A stretch of DNA of 64,000 nucleotides from Paenibacillus sp. J2TS4 (GTDB lineage Bacteria > Bacillota > Bacilli > Paenibacillales > NBRC-103111), in the NCBI RefSeq assembly GCF_018403245.1, contig NZ_BOSH01000017.1, positions 53,969 through 117,968 on the forward strand. Direction: 5' to 3'. Shown piece after piece: positions 8,077 through 16,375 of the stretch. The stretch's first letter is position 1. Each line of letters opens with the position of its first letter. Both the position numbers and the translations under genes were made by a program. The notes under the pieces were generated by a model. That model was not told where the DNA came from, searched no databases, and saw only the letters and a list, made by a program, of their open reading frames with translations.

Positions 8077-8694
8077 ATGAAACATGTAAATGAACTGAAT
8101 ATGATCAAATCACTGCTTGGTGATGCAATTGCTGAAAAGCCCGGCTCCTATATTGTAGATGAAATCTTTAAACGCTTTCCCACCATGCAGGAATTGATGA
8201 ACATCACTGAGTATGAATTACTGTCCATTAAGGGGATTGGCAAAGTACGTGCCAAGCAGGTGATTGCTACTTTGCAGTTGGCACGCAGATTGAGCAGGCC
8301 AGCTTGTACTGAGCCGAATATCATCCGCAGACCGCAAGATGCGGCTGAACTGTTGATGCCAGAGATGAGGTATCTGCAACAAGAACATTTCACAGCCTTG
8401 TTCTTATCGACCAAGAATAGCCTCATAGGACAACCAGAGACACTTTCCATCGGTTCGCTCAATGCCGCCATTGTCACGCCTCATATGGTGTTTAGAGCGG
8501 CTGTAAAGCGATCTGCGGCTTCCGTATTAGTTTGTCACAACCACCCAAGTGGCGATCCAACTCCATCACCGGAGGACATCCAGATAACAAAAAGGCTGGT
8601 CGATAGCGGACACATTGTCGGGATCGAAGTTTTAGATCATCTGGTGCTGGGTGACGGTCGCTACATCTCCATGAAAGAGCAAGGATTGATGTAG
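8077..8694 (+). CDS. radC: RadC/JAB-domain protein
   Basis: 205 residues. N-terminal helix-hairpin-helix (LLSIKGIGKVRAKQVIA, residues ~48-64) and a C-terminal MPN/JAB metalloprotease-fold domain with the intact metal motif CHNHPSGDPTPS (~150-160) and a conserved upstream Glu region. GGAGGAAAAGTCTT precedes ATG. RadC proteins are frequent passengers on SCC, ICE and phage-derived elements; despite the name a role in recombination repair is not established. The chromosomal radC of Bacillales usually sits beside mreB, so this is probably an element copy. Confidence 0.9.
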   Translation: MKHVNELNMIKSLLGDAIAEKPGSYIVDEIFKRFPTMQELMNITEYELLSIKGIGKVRAKQVIATLQLARRLSRPACTEPNIIRRPQDAAELLMPEMRYLQQEHFTALFLSTKNSLIGQPETLSIGSLNAAIVTPHMVFRAAVKRSAASVLVCHNHPSGDPTPSPEDIQITKRLVDSGHIVGIEVLDHLVLGDGRYISMKEQGLM

Positions 8695-8741
8695 ACCATG
8701 CGTATGAGTTAATTGCATCGATTATAAGGAACGTGGGGTGA

Positions 8742-9036
8742 AGGAGGCCGCTCGCTATCGCTCGCGGCCCGCCAACGATCATGCAAGTAAACCCACCCCT
8801 CCGCCCCTGAGGGGAACGCAAGGACTACCGCCCTTGCATCCCGTCACTCGCCGTTCGGCGTCCCTTAGCTGACGCTAAGGGCAAGCAGGAGTGTCTGCCG
8901 CAGGGAACCGCTCATTCAAGGGTAAAGGGTTCGCCCCTGCGGCCCTTGACTGGCTTCCTGCGGCTCATCGACACACTCGGGTGCAAAGCGAATACTGATG
9001 GAAAGACGGGGCCGCTCGCTTCGCTCGCGGCCCCAC
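8742..9036. other. hairpin-dense GC-rich region (candidate replication/transfer origin or structured RNA)
   Basis: No gene. Two near-identical palindromes bound the region: GGCCGCTCGCTATCGCTCGC at ~8748 and GGCCGCTCGCTTCGCTCGC at ~9011, each closing with GCGGCC. Between them I see CCCCT/AGGGG (8795), GCAAGG/CCTTGC (8818-8838), CGCCG/CGGCG (8849-8860), CCCTTAGC-TGAC-GCTAAGGG (8862-8881), GCCGCAGG/CCTGCGGC (8897-8943), TCAAGGG/CCCTTGA (8916-8949) and GAGTGT/ACACTC (8890-8979), several nested. It lies just past the 3' end of the Rep-like gene, which fits a single- or double-strand origin or oriT, but no nick site is recognisable. Confidence 0.5.
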
Positions 9037-9052
9037 CTGCAACTTGCCTACT

Positions 9053-10108
9053 TCATACATCGGTAAAGTAGCTTTGCCGCAGCCTGTATTTCTCTTTGCC
9101 GACATACGGTTCTAAAGGGGCTCTGGTACAATGTAGATTTATCGGATCAATCCGCACCGTTCTGTAAGTTATCGTGTCTTTCCCGCTCCAGCTTGCTTTC
9201 AACAAGGCATAACTCTTGAACGTGAAGTATAGCCTTGGGGAACCGGACATCCATTTATCGAGGTCGGTACGGAAGGTCGAACCCAGATCAATGATCGGCT
9301 TCTTGAACGCTTCGTGTGCCTTGAGTTTTCTCTTCTCATCTGCATCAAGAGACATGAATGCTTCCTGAAACGTGCCGTACTTTTTGATTCTCCGCATGAT
9401 CTTATCTTTGCCGCTGAATTTGTCAGTGTCTACAACGATCATATGCTTCATGGCATCCGCCCGCTCATCGAATAAGAACTGAAGCAGTGTTTTCCTTGTA
9501 TGCTTGTCCTTCTGTCTTCTTGTCCGTTCAATACGTGTCCATGTGGTATCAGCCAGTCCCTGCTCTTCTGCCTTATCGTAATTTTTGACTTGTTGCAACC
9601 CCCGTTTTCCATACAGGAAGGTCTGACCAAGATTGCGATAATCATTCGGCGGTTTCTTTTGATAGCCGACGTAGAGACGCTTGGATAGCTCCTCCGACGT
9701 TATGAACTGGAGACAATCGACTTTGTCATCGCTCTTCACGATGTATGCGTCATAATGGTTGCCAAGCACCAGATCGACCAGAGCCAGCACTGCATCGGGT
9801 GTGAGACGGTGCTTCCATGGATTCAGCATAATCGAAGTCACGGGGGCCAGTGGATTCATCTGTGACCATTGCACGCTGAACAGGTCATGTACCAGCTTGT
9901 TCAGGCAGAAGGAATCATCGTCATCGGCATGGAACCTCGCGGGCCGAATAAGATCAATGAATGGTTGTCTCGGCAGGACACCCGCTCCAATAATCAGCTT
10001 GTCATAGGGACAGATGAAATTCTCATCCGTTTCGACTGACAGGAGGTTTTGAATGACCGGAACGCTGTTTAGAATCGCCGTTACCCGGTGTCTGTTGTAC
10101 AAAAACAT
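9053..10108 (-). CDS. rolling-circle Rep-like (Rep_trans-type) replication initiator
   Basis: 351 residues. The central part (residues ~160-205: FLYGKRGLQQVKNYDKAEE followed by TTWTRIERTRR) matches the layout of Rep_trans/pT181-type initiators and ICE-encoded MobT proteins, in which a Y-D-K-x-x-E and a W-x-R-x-E motif surround the nicking site. The N-terminal 150 residues are not recognisable. Start at 10108 follows GAGGTG by 8 bases. It lies downstream of a small acidic gene on the same strand and reads towards the hairpin-dense region. In an integrated element, such a protein would support replication after excision or transfer. Family call is by motif pattern only. Confidence 0.55.
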   Translation of the reverse strand: MFLYNRHRVTAILNSVPVIQNLLSVETDENFICPYDKLIIGAGVLPRQPFIDLIRPARFHADDDDSFCLNKLVHDLFSVQWSQMNPLAPVTSIMLNPWKHRLTPDAVLALVDLVLGNHYDAYIVKSDDKVDCLQFITSEELSKRLYVGYQKKPPNDYRNLGQTFLYGKRGLQQVKNYDKAEEQGLADTTWTRIERTRRQKDKHTRKTLLQFLFDERADAMKHMIVVDTDKFSGKDKIMRRIKKYGTFQEAFMSLDADEKRKLKAHEAFKKPIIDLGSTFRTDLDKWMSGSPRLYFTFKSYALLKASWSGKDTITYRTVRIDPINLHCTRAPLEPYVGKEKYRLRQSYFTDV

Positions 10109-10129
10109 GATGGTTTCACCTCAAGTATC

Positions 10130-10170
10130 AAGAGGGCTTGAAGCCTTGTGGGGTAAGGGTTTCAGCCCTC
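10130..10170 (-). promoter_or_regulatory. hairpin between the acidic gene and the Rep-like gene
   Basis: GAGGGCT and AGCCCTC flank a GAA/TTC extension across a ~17-base loop. There is no T run, so it is more likely an mRNA stability or attenuation structure than a terminator. Confidence 0.4.
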
Positions 10171-10177
10171 TCGGTTG

Positions 10178-10360
10178 TCATTCTTCTCGACCAGTTGTTA
10201 GAGATTCATCTTCTGCTTCCGATGGGTGATCCAACACGCGATTCAATGCCAGAGCAAGCCCCTCAATAAAATCTTGTTCTTTCTTTCGCTTGTCGTGAAC
10301 GATCTCAAACACATCATCAATCTCGTCCAGGTCAATGCCAATATCGCGGATAAAGTCCAT
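10178..10360 (-). CDS. small acidic hypothetical protein
   Basis: 60 residues from ATG 10360, which follows GGAGGTTGCT; a longer frame to 10411 has no ribosome site. Very acidic (DIGIDLDEIDDVFEIVHD), helical. Divergent from the XRE-recombinase operon and upstream of the Rep-like gene. It could be an excisionase-like or anti-repressor partner, but nothing in the sequence proves this. Confidence 0.6.
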   Translation of the reverse strand: MDFIRDIGIDLDEIDDVFEIVHDKRKKEQDFIEGLALALNRVLDHPSEAEDESLTTGREE

Positions 10361-10405
10361 AGCAACCTCCAGATTATTTATATTTAAGTATTTGTAATTA
10401 TATAT

Positions 10406-10434
10406 TTGCAAACCATCATAGCAGAGTTTATAAT
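10406..10434 (+). promoter_or_regulatory. sigma-A promoter of the XRE-recombinase operon
   Basis: TTGCAA (10406-10411), 17-bp spacer, perfect TATAAT (10429-10434), with the XRE start codon 38 bases downstream. The intervening and upstream AT-rich DNA, with a TATTTG direct repeat, is a plausible operator for the XRE protein. Confidence 0.7.
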
Positions 10435-10471
10435 CACTGTAAACCTGCCCGATTAGAAAGGATGAACTCCC

Positions 10472-11131
10472 ATGCCCAGACGCATTCTGACACGTGAAGA
10501 ATTTGAATACCTGAAAATGAGTGATCTTGGTGAGCGATTAAAGTTCTTCAGAAAGGAAGCCGGAAAGCTTCACTCCAGCAAATCATTTACAACGACGGCA
10601 ATGAGTGAACGTGTTGGTGTCAGTCACCAGACAATCATCTCTATCGAACGCGGGGATTCCAAGAAACCCGCTTACCAGCTCATCTACAAAATAACGCAGG
10701 ATTTAGGCATCCCTTTTGACGCATTGGCGGATGAATTCTATCAAGGAGAACTTCGGTTGATAGCTATCGGGGAACCAAGCGAACCCGCTTCAGAATCAAC
10801 TGAGGAAAGCTCACTGTCTTATATCGGTGCCATTGTCTATCAGGCGTTCACAGACGGGATGATGCGATTTATTCATGATCTCCAATCCTCTCGCCCTCTC
10901 GATAAAGAGCAATTCATCGCTTCCTTGAGCCGCATAATTGGAGAACTGGAGTCACTTAAAGCATCCGAGGAATTGTTCAATCAACCGCATCCGGCAGTCA
11001 AAGCCAGTACTCTGTTCAATGAAATGGGCAAGCATCCGAACGCATTTCCTGTTTTCCCTCGTGCTTCATGGAACGATCATCAATCCAGCTTCATTAGCAA
11101 CTACGAAAACAAAGGAGAAGACGAACAATGA
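10472..11131 (+). CDS. XRE-family regulator cotranslated with the recombinase
   Basis: 219 residues. HTH at ~15-75 (RLKFFRKEAGK, then MSERVGVSHQTIISIERGDS), followed by a linker and a helical C-terminal domain of ~110 residues with no recognised fold. The stop overlaps the recombinase ATG (ATGA), so expression of the two is coupled. Likely the regulator of excision/integration for the element; its promoter region is shared with the divergent acidic gene. Confidence 0.85.
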   Translation: MPRRILTREEFEYLKMSDLGERLKFFRKEAGKLHSSKSFTTTAMSERVGVSHQTIISIERGDSKKPAYQLIYKITQDLGIPFDALADEFYQGELRLIAIGEPSEPASESTEESSLSYIGAIVYQAFTDGMMRFIHDLQSSRPLDKEQFIASLSRIIGELESLKASEELFNQPHPAVKASTLFNEMGKHPNAFPVFPRASWNDHQSSFISNYENKGEDEQ

Positions 11132-12897
11132 GCAAACTGAAAGCGGCTCTGTATGCCCGTGTTAGTACAGAAGAGCAAGCAAAAGAAGGGTATAGTATCG
11201 CTGCTCAAATCTCGGAAATCAGGAAGTATGCGGAGCAGAACGGTCTTGAAATTGTAGATGAATATGTGGATGAAGGTGCTAGCGGCAAAAGCATTGCAGG
11301 CCGTCCGCAGATGAAACGACTCCTGAAGGATGCCAATCAGCAGAAGTTCGGGGTGGTCATCATTTATAAAATTGACCGTCTGGCCCGTAAACTGAAAGAT
11401 GCCTTGGAGATCAGCGAAACACTGGAAAGAAACAACGTCAGGCTGATCAGTCTGAACGAGAAATTCGATACGACAACAGCTTTTGGCCGGACTGCTTTCC
11501 AAATGATCTGTTCATTTGCTGAGCTTGAACGTAATAACATTGTCGAGCGAGTGAAGCTTGGGATGGAACAGCGAGCCAAGGAAGGCAAGTACAACGGAGG
11601 AAAGGTGCTGGGGTACGACAACATTGATAAGGAACTTGTCATCAATGAATACGAAGCCGTCATTGTCCGCAAAATCTTTGATTATGCCAATCAGGGACTC
11701 GGATTCAAAGCCATCACCCGCCGTCTGAATGAAGAAGGCTATCGTTCCAAGATGGATAAACCCTTCAACATTTGCGGGATCAAGACGATCCTCAACAATC
11801 CCATCTACATCGGAAAGATACGGTATAATCAACTGCAAAACTGGTCTGAGAAACGACGCAAGGGAAAGAACCCCGATTATCTGCTTGTAGACGGGACGCA
11901 TCAATCGCTAATTGCCACGGAGCTATGGGAGAGTGTTCATCAGAAACTTGGTCGGCGTTCTTATAAGCCGTCCCGCTCCCATCAGCCATACATTCTGAGC
12001 GGATTGCTCAGATGTCCTGTCTGCGGTCATGGCATGGTTCCTGCCCGTTCCAAAGGTGCAGGAGGCAAATCATATCCATACTACATTTGCGGCCAGTTCC
12101 ATAACAAGGGGAAGACCGTTTGCCGCTCTAACATGATGCGGGCTGACGTAGCCGAACAACAGGTTCTTGATGAACTTGTAAAAGTAGCATTGCGTCCAGA
12201 CATTCTGAGGAAGCTGGTCGATAAAATCAATGCCATGCTTTCAAATGCAGAGGCCCCAATCATGGGAGAAAAGAAAACACTTATTGCCGAGTTAAACAGC
12301 AATAGTAAGAAACTCCAGAAACTCAAGGACAATATTCTGAATGATCCTGAATTGGCGGCAATATTCAAAGACGACCTGAAAGAAACGCACGCCCGACAGG
12401 AACAACTCCAAAAAAGGCTTGAATCAATTGAAACTGAACTGGATGAACAGTTGAACAAGCCTGTTGATTTCGATTCGTTGCAAAAACTGCTGACGCTGAT
12501 TCAGGACGCCCTCATGAAGATCGATGCGGATGGACAAAAGGCGTTATTGCGATTAATGGTCGAAAGCATCCACATCACCAATGAATCTCCAAGGCGGGTC
12601 GGACGGCAGATTACCCAGATCAACTTGCATTTCGATTTTACTATCGATGCACTTCAAAAGGATTCTGCCGTCCTTCTTAGTCGCCTAGCGGAAACGCAGT
12701 CTTTGAATTGCATAGCACCACTTGAGCCTGAGGTGCTCGCAAGCCTCAACGAACCTCATACCGAAAGCCTCCGGGACTTGATGAAGTCCCTTTTTATTTT
12801 ACCTTTAGCGATGATACGGTTCCCCCCGCATAATCTTAAAAGCCCGGTAGATCTGCTCCACGAGAATGAGGCGCATAAGCTGATGAGGGTAGGTTAG
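11128..12897 (+). CDS. large serine recombinase of the integrative element
   Basis: 589 residues. Resolvase domain at 1-~150 with catalytic Ser in ALYARVSTEEQ (S13) and the conserved YKIDRLAR and GRTAFQMICSFAELER stretches; recombinase domain ~160-270 (GYDNIDKELVINEYEAVIVR); zinc ribbon ~290-335 (LRCPVCGHGM ... CGQFH ... C); coiled coil ~375-450, as in phage integrases and Ccr proteins of SCC. The gene ends inside rlmH: its last ~31 codons are antisense to the final 93 bp of rlmH. A terminator hairpin (12773-12797) lies within the frame before that point. So the C-terminus downstream of residue ~555 is probably encoded by target DNA and would change on excision. The protein should integrate and excise the 0-12.8 kb element at the rlmH 3' end. 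Confidence 0.92.
   Translation: MSKLKAALYARVSTEEQAKEGYSIAAQISEIRKYAEQNGLEIVDEYVDEGASGKSIAGRPQMKRLLKDANQQKFGVVIIYKIDRLARKLKDALEISETLERNNVRLISLNEKFDTTTAFGRTAFQMICSFAELERNNIVERVKLGMEQRAKEGKYNGGKVLGYDNIDKELVINEYEAVIVRKIFDYANQGLGFKAITRRLNEEGYRSKMDKPFNICGIKTILNNPIYIGKIRYNQLQNWSEKRRKGKNPDYLLVDGTHQSLIATELWESVHQKLGRRSYKPSRSHQPYILSGLLRCPVCGHGMVPARSKGAGGKSYPYYICGQFHNKGKTVCRSNMMRADVAEQQVLDELVKVALRPDILRKLVDKINAMLSNAEAPIMGEKKTLIAELNSNSKKLQKLKDNILNDPELAAIFKDDLKETHARQEQLQKRLESIETELDEQLNKPVDFDSLQKLLTLIQDALMKIDADGQKALLRLMVESIHITNESPRRVGRQITQINLHFDFTIDALQKDSAVLLSRLAETQSLNCIAPLEPEVLASLNEPHTESLRDLMKSLFILPLAMIRFPPHNLKSPVDLLHENEAHKLMRVG
12773..12797 (+). terminator. terminator inside the 3' end of the recombinase frame
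   Basis: GGGACTT-GATG-AAGTCCC followed by TTTTTATTTT. It is a good terminator on the plus strand only and lies ~100 bases before the in-frame stop, so transcripts ending here would lack a stop codon. Confidence 0.8.
12800..12825. other. candidate attachment junction at the rlmH 3' end
   Basis: The final codons of rlmH (GAA CCG TAT CAT CGC TAA on the minus strand) occupy 12805-12822. In staphylococci the equivalent codons (EAYHK-stop) are the SCC attachment site. Here the recombinase gene abuts these codons directly, which makes them the likely crossover region. I could not find a second copy in 1-12.8 kb, so the left junction is probably outside the window. Confidence 0.5.
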
Positions 12898-13284
12898 GCG
12901 GCCAAAGGAGAGGTGCTGGTTCGCACGTTTAAGGACGGCTTCAGAGAGCCCGTTGGAGCCGCCGATAACGAAAGTGACCTGGCTCCGGCCATAGGTGGCC
13001 AGTTGGTCAAGCTGCGAGGACAGCTCCTCGGATGACCACATTTGCCCTTCAATAGCTAGGGCAATGACATGTGCATCGGGCTTGATATGCGCCAGGATGC
13101 GTTCTCCCTCCTTCGCCTTGACCTGCTCTTCCTCGGCTGCGCTCATTGTCTCCGGTGCTTTCTCATCCGAAAGTTCCGTAATTTGCACCTTCGCATACGG
13201 ACCGAGTCGCTTTAAGTATTCCGCTATTCCTTGCGTCAAATATTTCTCTTTCAGCTTGCCAACGGCAATAATCTGTATTTGCAT
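12805..13284 (-). CDS. rlmH: 23S rRNA pseudouridine-1915 N3-methyltransferase RlmH
   Basis: 159 residues, the family length. SPOUT methyltransferase that uses SAM to methylate pseudouridine 1915 in helix 69 of 23S rRNA on 70S ribosomes. The SAM-binding trefoil knot is visible at VTFVIGGSNGLSEAVL (~100-117) and LTYPHQLMRLILVEQIYRA (~130-150), with the conserved ending RGEPYHR. Intact despite insertion of the element at its 3' end. The start is ATG at 13284. Confidence 0.97.
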   Translation of the reverse strand: MQIQIIAVGKLKEKYLTQGIAEYLKRLGPYAKVQITELSDEKAPETMSAAEEEQVKAKEGERILAHIKPDAHVIALAIEGQMWSSEELSSQLDQLATYGRSQVTFVIGGSNGLSEAVLKRANQHLSFGRLTYPHQLMRLILVEQIYRAFKIMRGEPYHR

Positions 13285-13833
13285 AAGATTTTGCGCCCCT
13301 TCCTTGTGGATCCTTATGTATTATTAGGCAGCGAATAAGTCCTCCGATATTAAAAATCATCCACAGTAATACTTCGTAATACATAGTATCACCAAGTATT
13401 TTTTCTTAAGGGATAAAACTCTTATCGGAAGAGGGATAAGCAAGACCGCCAGGACTAACCCGGCGGCCATTCAAAGACACCATTCTACTGTAATTTGTAA
13501 CTGCATCTCCGTTGATAAAGGGAGTATGAAAAAAACTCCCGATCTGCCCTCTTCCCTGTTTCAGCAAATTTAAAGTACAAAAAAGCTGAAAGTTCCCTCA
13601 AATCCGCCATTCCCCTATACGGTTCCATCAACAAGACATGCAAAAATGCATGTTAATTTGCAGAATTCCGGCGAATACCGAAAAAGACGAGCGAATCTGC
13701 AGGTCGATACCAGAAATATCGTGGAAATCGGCCAAATCGCTCAAATCACCTGCACATTTGCATGTCTATGGCTGATTTTATCAAAATGCCCCGAAAGACC
13801 TGTATCTTTGCAGGTTCCTGATTCGCCGGACTT
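13285..13833. other. intergenic region between rlmH and the CxxH/CxxC gene
   Basis: No gene on either strand. The left 150 bases presumably hold the rlmH promoter. CCGCC/GGCGG at ~13447-13468 forms a short hairpin. The rest is occupied by the dyad array described at 13635-13816. Confidence 0.5.
13635..13816. repeat. degenerate dyad array A, ~50-58 bp pitch
   Basis: Four imperfect inverted repeats: ATGCAAAAATGCAT (13638), a decayed copy ATCTGCAGGTCGATAC (13695), CTGCACATTTGCATG (13750) and CCTGTATCTTTGCAGG (13800). Spacing between them is about 58, 55 and 50 bp. The DNA between them is also loosely similar (CCGAAAnnnn patterns). The same architecture is found at 30347-30524 and 31711-31895. 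Confidence 0.55.
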
Positions 13834-14007
13834 CTACAGAACCAGGAACAGAGCCTCATGCTTGCAACCCTTCTCCTCACATTCGTGCGGGGGCTCCCAT
13901 GCTTTGAAGCTAACTTCCACAAGAGCATAGAGGTCCGGAGCCTCTTCGTATTCATCGACAAATCGGTCGATGGCGATTTCCAAATGTTCCTTGCATACGA
14001 CATACAT
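13834..14007 (-). CDS. CxxH/CxxC small zinc-binding protein
   Basis: 57 residues, ATG at 14007. N-terminus MYVVCKEHLEIAIDRFVDEY gives the CxxH half; ECEEKGCKHEALFLVL at the end supplies the second Cys/His set. This matches a small Bacillales family usually annotated as CxxH/CxxC protein and commonly found next to htrA and rlmH, as here. Function unknown; a structural zinc site is likely. It lies 33 bases downstream of htrA on the same strand. Confidence 0.85.
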   Translation of the reverse strand: MYVVCKEHLEIAIDRFVDEYEEAPDLYALVEVSFKAWEPPHECEEKGCKHEALFLVL

Positions 14008-14040
14008 TGATTAGATCTCACCCATATTCGCTAAGGTTCG

Positions 14041-15216
14041 TCACGACTCGTCATTCTCTGCGAGCGTTATGGTGACGGTCAATTTTTTGCCGTTCCGATA
14101 GTACGTAATATTCAGCTTTTCGCCAATTTGTTTATTCTGATACAAATATTTACGCAGAGAGAGGGTGCCATGAATCGGCTGATTATCCATTTCGACAATA
14201 ACGTCGTTTGTTTTCAATCCGGCTTCTTTGGCGGGCCCATGCACCTCTAGGATGATAGCTCCCATCTTCACCTCTTCGGGAAGCTTCAACAGCTCCAATC
14301 CACTCTTGAACGAACTGAGATTAACGGTCGATACTCCGATGAACGGCCGCAGCACTTTTCCATGTGCCACCAGCTCGTCAATGACCGTCTTCACCTCATT
14401 GATCGGAATAGCGAAGCCCAAGCCTTCCACTCCGGTATCTGCCACCTTCAAGCTGTTGATCCCGATGACTCGCCCCTCCAGATCGACCAGTGCCCCGCCG
14501 CTGTTCCCTTGATTAATGGCCGCATCTGTCTGGATCATTTCGAGCTCCCATTCGTACTCGCCGTCATGACCAGGATAGACGGGAATGGTCCTTCTCGGCC
14601 AGCTGATAATGCCAGCGGTCACGGTTTGGGACAGGCCCCCAAGAGGATTCCCGATTGCGATAGCGGTTTGCCCCGATTTCAAATCATCGGAATTGCCGAA
14701 CTCCGCCACCGTCTTGATCCCGCCCGCATCGATTTCAAGCACGGCCAGATCCGCCAAGTAGTCCGAGCCAATCACCTTAGCCTGCTTATGCTCTCCCGTA
14801 GGAAGCACGACCTCGAACGAGCTGGCCTCCTCCAGGACATGATTATTGGTAACGATTAACGCCCGGTTGCCGTTCTTTTGAAAGATGACACCCGAGCCCA
14901 TCCCGATTCCCCGTACTTTCTCGCCGTTCTTTTCCTTAATCGAGCTGATGATGCTAACGACGGTCGGACTGACTTTATCTACCGCCTTCACCCGGCTTAA
15001 TTCGGTCACTTCGATAGGCCCCGCAGCCAGTGGCTGGCCTGTGTCCGACTTGGTAAAAACCGTCATCAGGAAAAAGGTGACGAGTGATCCCGTCAACGCG
15101 GAAGCAAGAATCAGCAGCACGACTCTATTGCGCCACCAGCGACGGCCGCCTTCCATGCCTTGCTTTGCCCACCGTGATACTTTGGTGGAATAGAATTCGT
15201 CGTTAAACAAGCTCAT
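14041..15216 (-). CDS. htrA: membrane-anchored HtrA/DegP-like serine protease
   Basis: 391 residues. One N-terminal membrane anchor (LLILASALTGSLVTFFLMTVF, ~30-50), then a trypsin-fold domain with the triad His in TNNHVLE (~125), Asp in LADLAVLEID (~155) and Ser in NQGNSGGALVD (~237), and one C-terminal PDZ domain (~300-385). Extracytoplasmic quality-control protease, corresponding to the htrC/yycK position of the wal locus in Bacillus. Probably under cell-envelope stress control; no operator is obvious. Last conserved gene of the wal region before rlmH. Confidence 0.95.
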   Translation of the reverse strand: MSLFNDEFYSTKVSRWAKQGMEGGRRWWRNRVVLLILASALTGSLVTFFLMTVFTKSDTGQPLAAGPIEVTELSRVKAVDKVSPTVVSIISSIKEKNGEKVRGIGMGSGVIFQKNGNRALIVTNNHVLEEASSFEVVLPTGEHKQAKVIGSDYLADLAVLEIDAGGIKTVAEFGNSDDLKSGQTAIAIGNPLGGLSQTVTAGIISWPRRTIPVYPGHDGEYEWELEMIQTDAAINQGNSGGALVDLEGRVIGINSLKVADTGVEGLGFAIPINEVKTVIDELVAHGKVLRPFIGVSTVNLSSFKSGLELLKLPEEVKMGAIILEVHGPAKEAGLKTNDVIVEMDNQPIHGTLSLRKYLYQNKQIGEKLNITYYRNGKKLTVTITLAENDES

Positions 15217-15343
15217 CGGGTTCCCTCTTTCCCGGTCTTCTAATTCCGAATTTTAATAATCTCATGGAATGTTTTTCAATCATCAAGCCTACAATAGTAT
15301 TAATCGTTACCTAAAACATAGATTACTAGAAAGGAGCTCTGTT

Positions 15344-15571
15344 ATGAACCTGCACTTCAGTGAAGTCGATCTGATCGGCAAGCTCGCTGATCTTAAAGAA
15401 GAGCATTATCGGCAAACTCTCGTTCTAAGCTCCATTATCGAGCTGCTGATCGACAAGGGAGTGATCACTCGAGAAGAAATTGAAGCGATGGCCCGGAAAT
15501 TAGACCCCGTTATTCCTAATCCAGACTATCCCATTCCGTGGGACGATCAAAATAAGTATCCTTTAAAGTAA
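15344..15571 (+). CDS. small hypothetical protein antisense to the walJ 3' end
   Basis: 75 residues, from ATG 15344 preceded by AAGGAG at the proper distance; a longer frame from 15269 lacks a ribosome site. Helical, with LIDKGVITREEIEAMARKLD resembling a short motif seen in nitrile-hydratase-beta-like and phage proteins, and a Pro-rich tail. It is divergent from htrA and its last 56 bases overlap walJ tail to tail. Family unknown. Confidence 0.65.
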   Translation: MNLHFSEVDLIGKLADLKEEHYRQTLVLSSIIELLIDKGVITREEIEAMARKLDPVIPNPDYPIPWDDQNKYPLK

Positions 15572-16316
15572 GGGACTGATCCTTTAGCATTATGTCGTTC
15601 TGCTCCAATATATTCCCTACGGTCATCCGCGCCAGATCGATCATGTTATGATTCTGGCTTAGATGGGCCAGATACACCCGTTTGGTTCTGCCTCCCACAA
15701 GCTCACATAACGCATCGCCGGCAGACTCATTCGACAAATGGCCTACGTCACTTAGAATCCGTCTCTTAATATTCCACGGGTACTTCCCCATTCGCAGCAT
15801 TTCGACATCATGATTCGACTCCAGAACGAGGACATCCGAATCCAACAGCTGCTCCTTGACCTTGCTGCTCATATAGCCCAAATCAGTCGCCAGGCTGAGC
15901 TTCTGCTCGCCTTCGTAGAAACAATAGCCGACCGGCTCCGCAGCGTCATGGGAAATCGCATACGATTCTACCTGGATCGAATCGAATTCCAGCATGCTTC
16001 CCGTCTCCATCACCTTTACATTTTCTTCGGCGATTTGCCCGATCTGCTTATTTAAAGCTTCCCATGTTTTCTCATTCGCATACACCGGCAAATCGTATTT
16101 GCGCGCGAGGGCCCCCAAGCCTTTAATATGATCGGAGTGCTCATGCGTCACCAGAATAGCGTCGAGCTCATTTCCAGAGACATTCCGCTCCTCTAACAGC
16201 TGTTCTATTTTTTTGGCGCTTAATCCGGCGTCGATCAGCAGCTTGGTTTCCTCGTTCGTCACGACCATCGAATTGCCAGTGGAGCCGCTCGCCAATATAC
16301 TAAACCTCAATCCCAT
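15516..16316 (-). CDS. walJ: metallo-beta-lactamase-fold exonuclease WalJ
   Basis: 266 residues. MBL fold with the metal motif THEHSDHIKGL (~55-65), a later SHDAAEPVGY and LATDLGYM, and a C-terminal His (AHLSQNHN). WalJ/YycJ is a DNA 5'-3' exonuclease implicated in mismatch repair and coordination of replication with envelope synthesis. Fourth gene of the walRKHIJ block, 59 bases after walI. ATG 16316 is preceded by AAGGAG. Confidence 0.95.
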   Translation of the reverse strand: MGLRFSILASGSTGNSMVVTNEETKLLIDAGLSAKKIEQLLEERNVSGNELDAILVTHEHSDHIKGLGALARKYDLPVYANEKTWEALNKQIGQIAEENVKVMETGSMLEFDSIQVESYAISHDAAEPVGYCFYEGEQKLSLATDLGYMSSKVKEQLLDSDVLVLESNHDVEMLRMGKYPWNIKRRILSDVGHLSNESAGDALCELVGGRTKRVYLAHLSQNHNMIDLARMTVGNILEQNDIMLKDQSLTLKDTYFDRPTEWDSLD

Positions 16317-16375
16317 GTAATTACTCCTTTATTTCTTGCCATTTCTTATCCAATTCGCAGCCCAAATCACCGAGC

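Noticed and set aside
9098..9114. Nine-base match (ATACGGTTC) to the rlmH end, as a possible left att site
   Set aside because: It encodes the same three residues (EPY) inside the Rep-like gene, and a match of this length is expected by chance.
10857..10870. GATGATGCGATTT, similar to the rlmH-end sequence
   Set aside because: It lies inside the XRE gene next to the recombinase; 10 of 12 matching is not persuasive.
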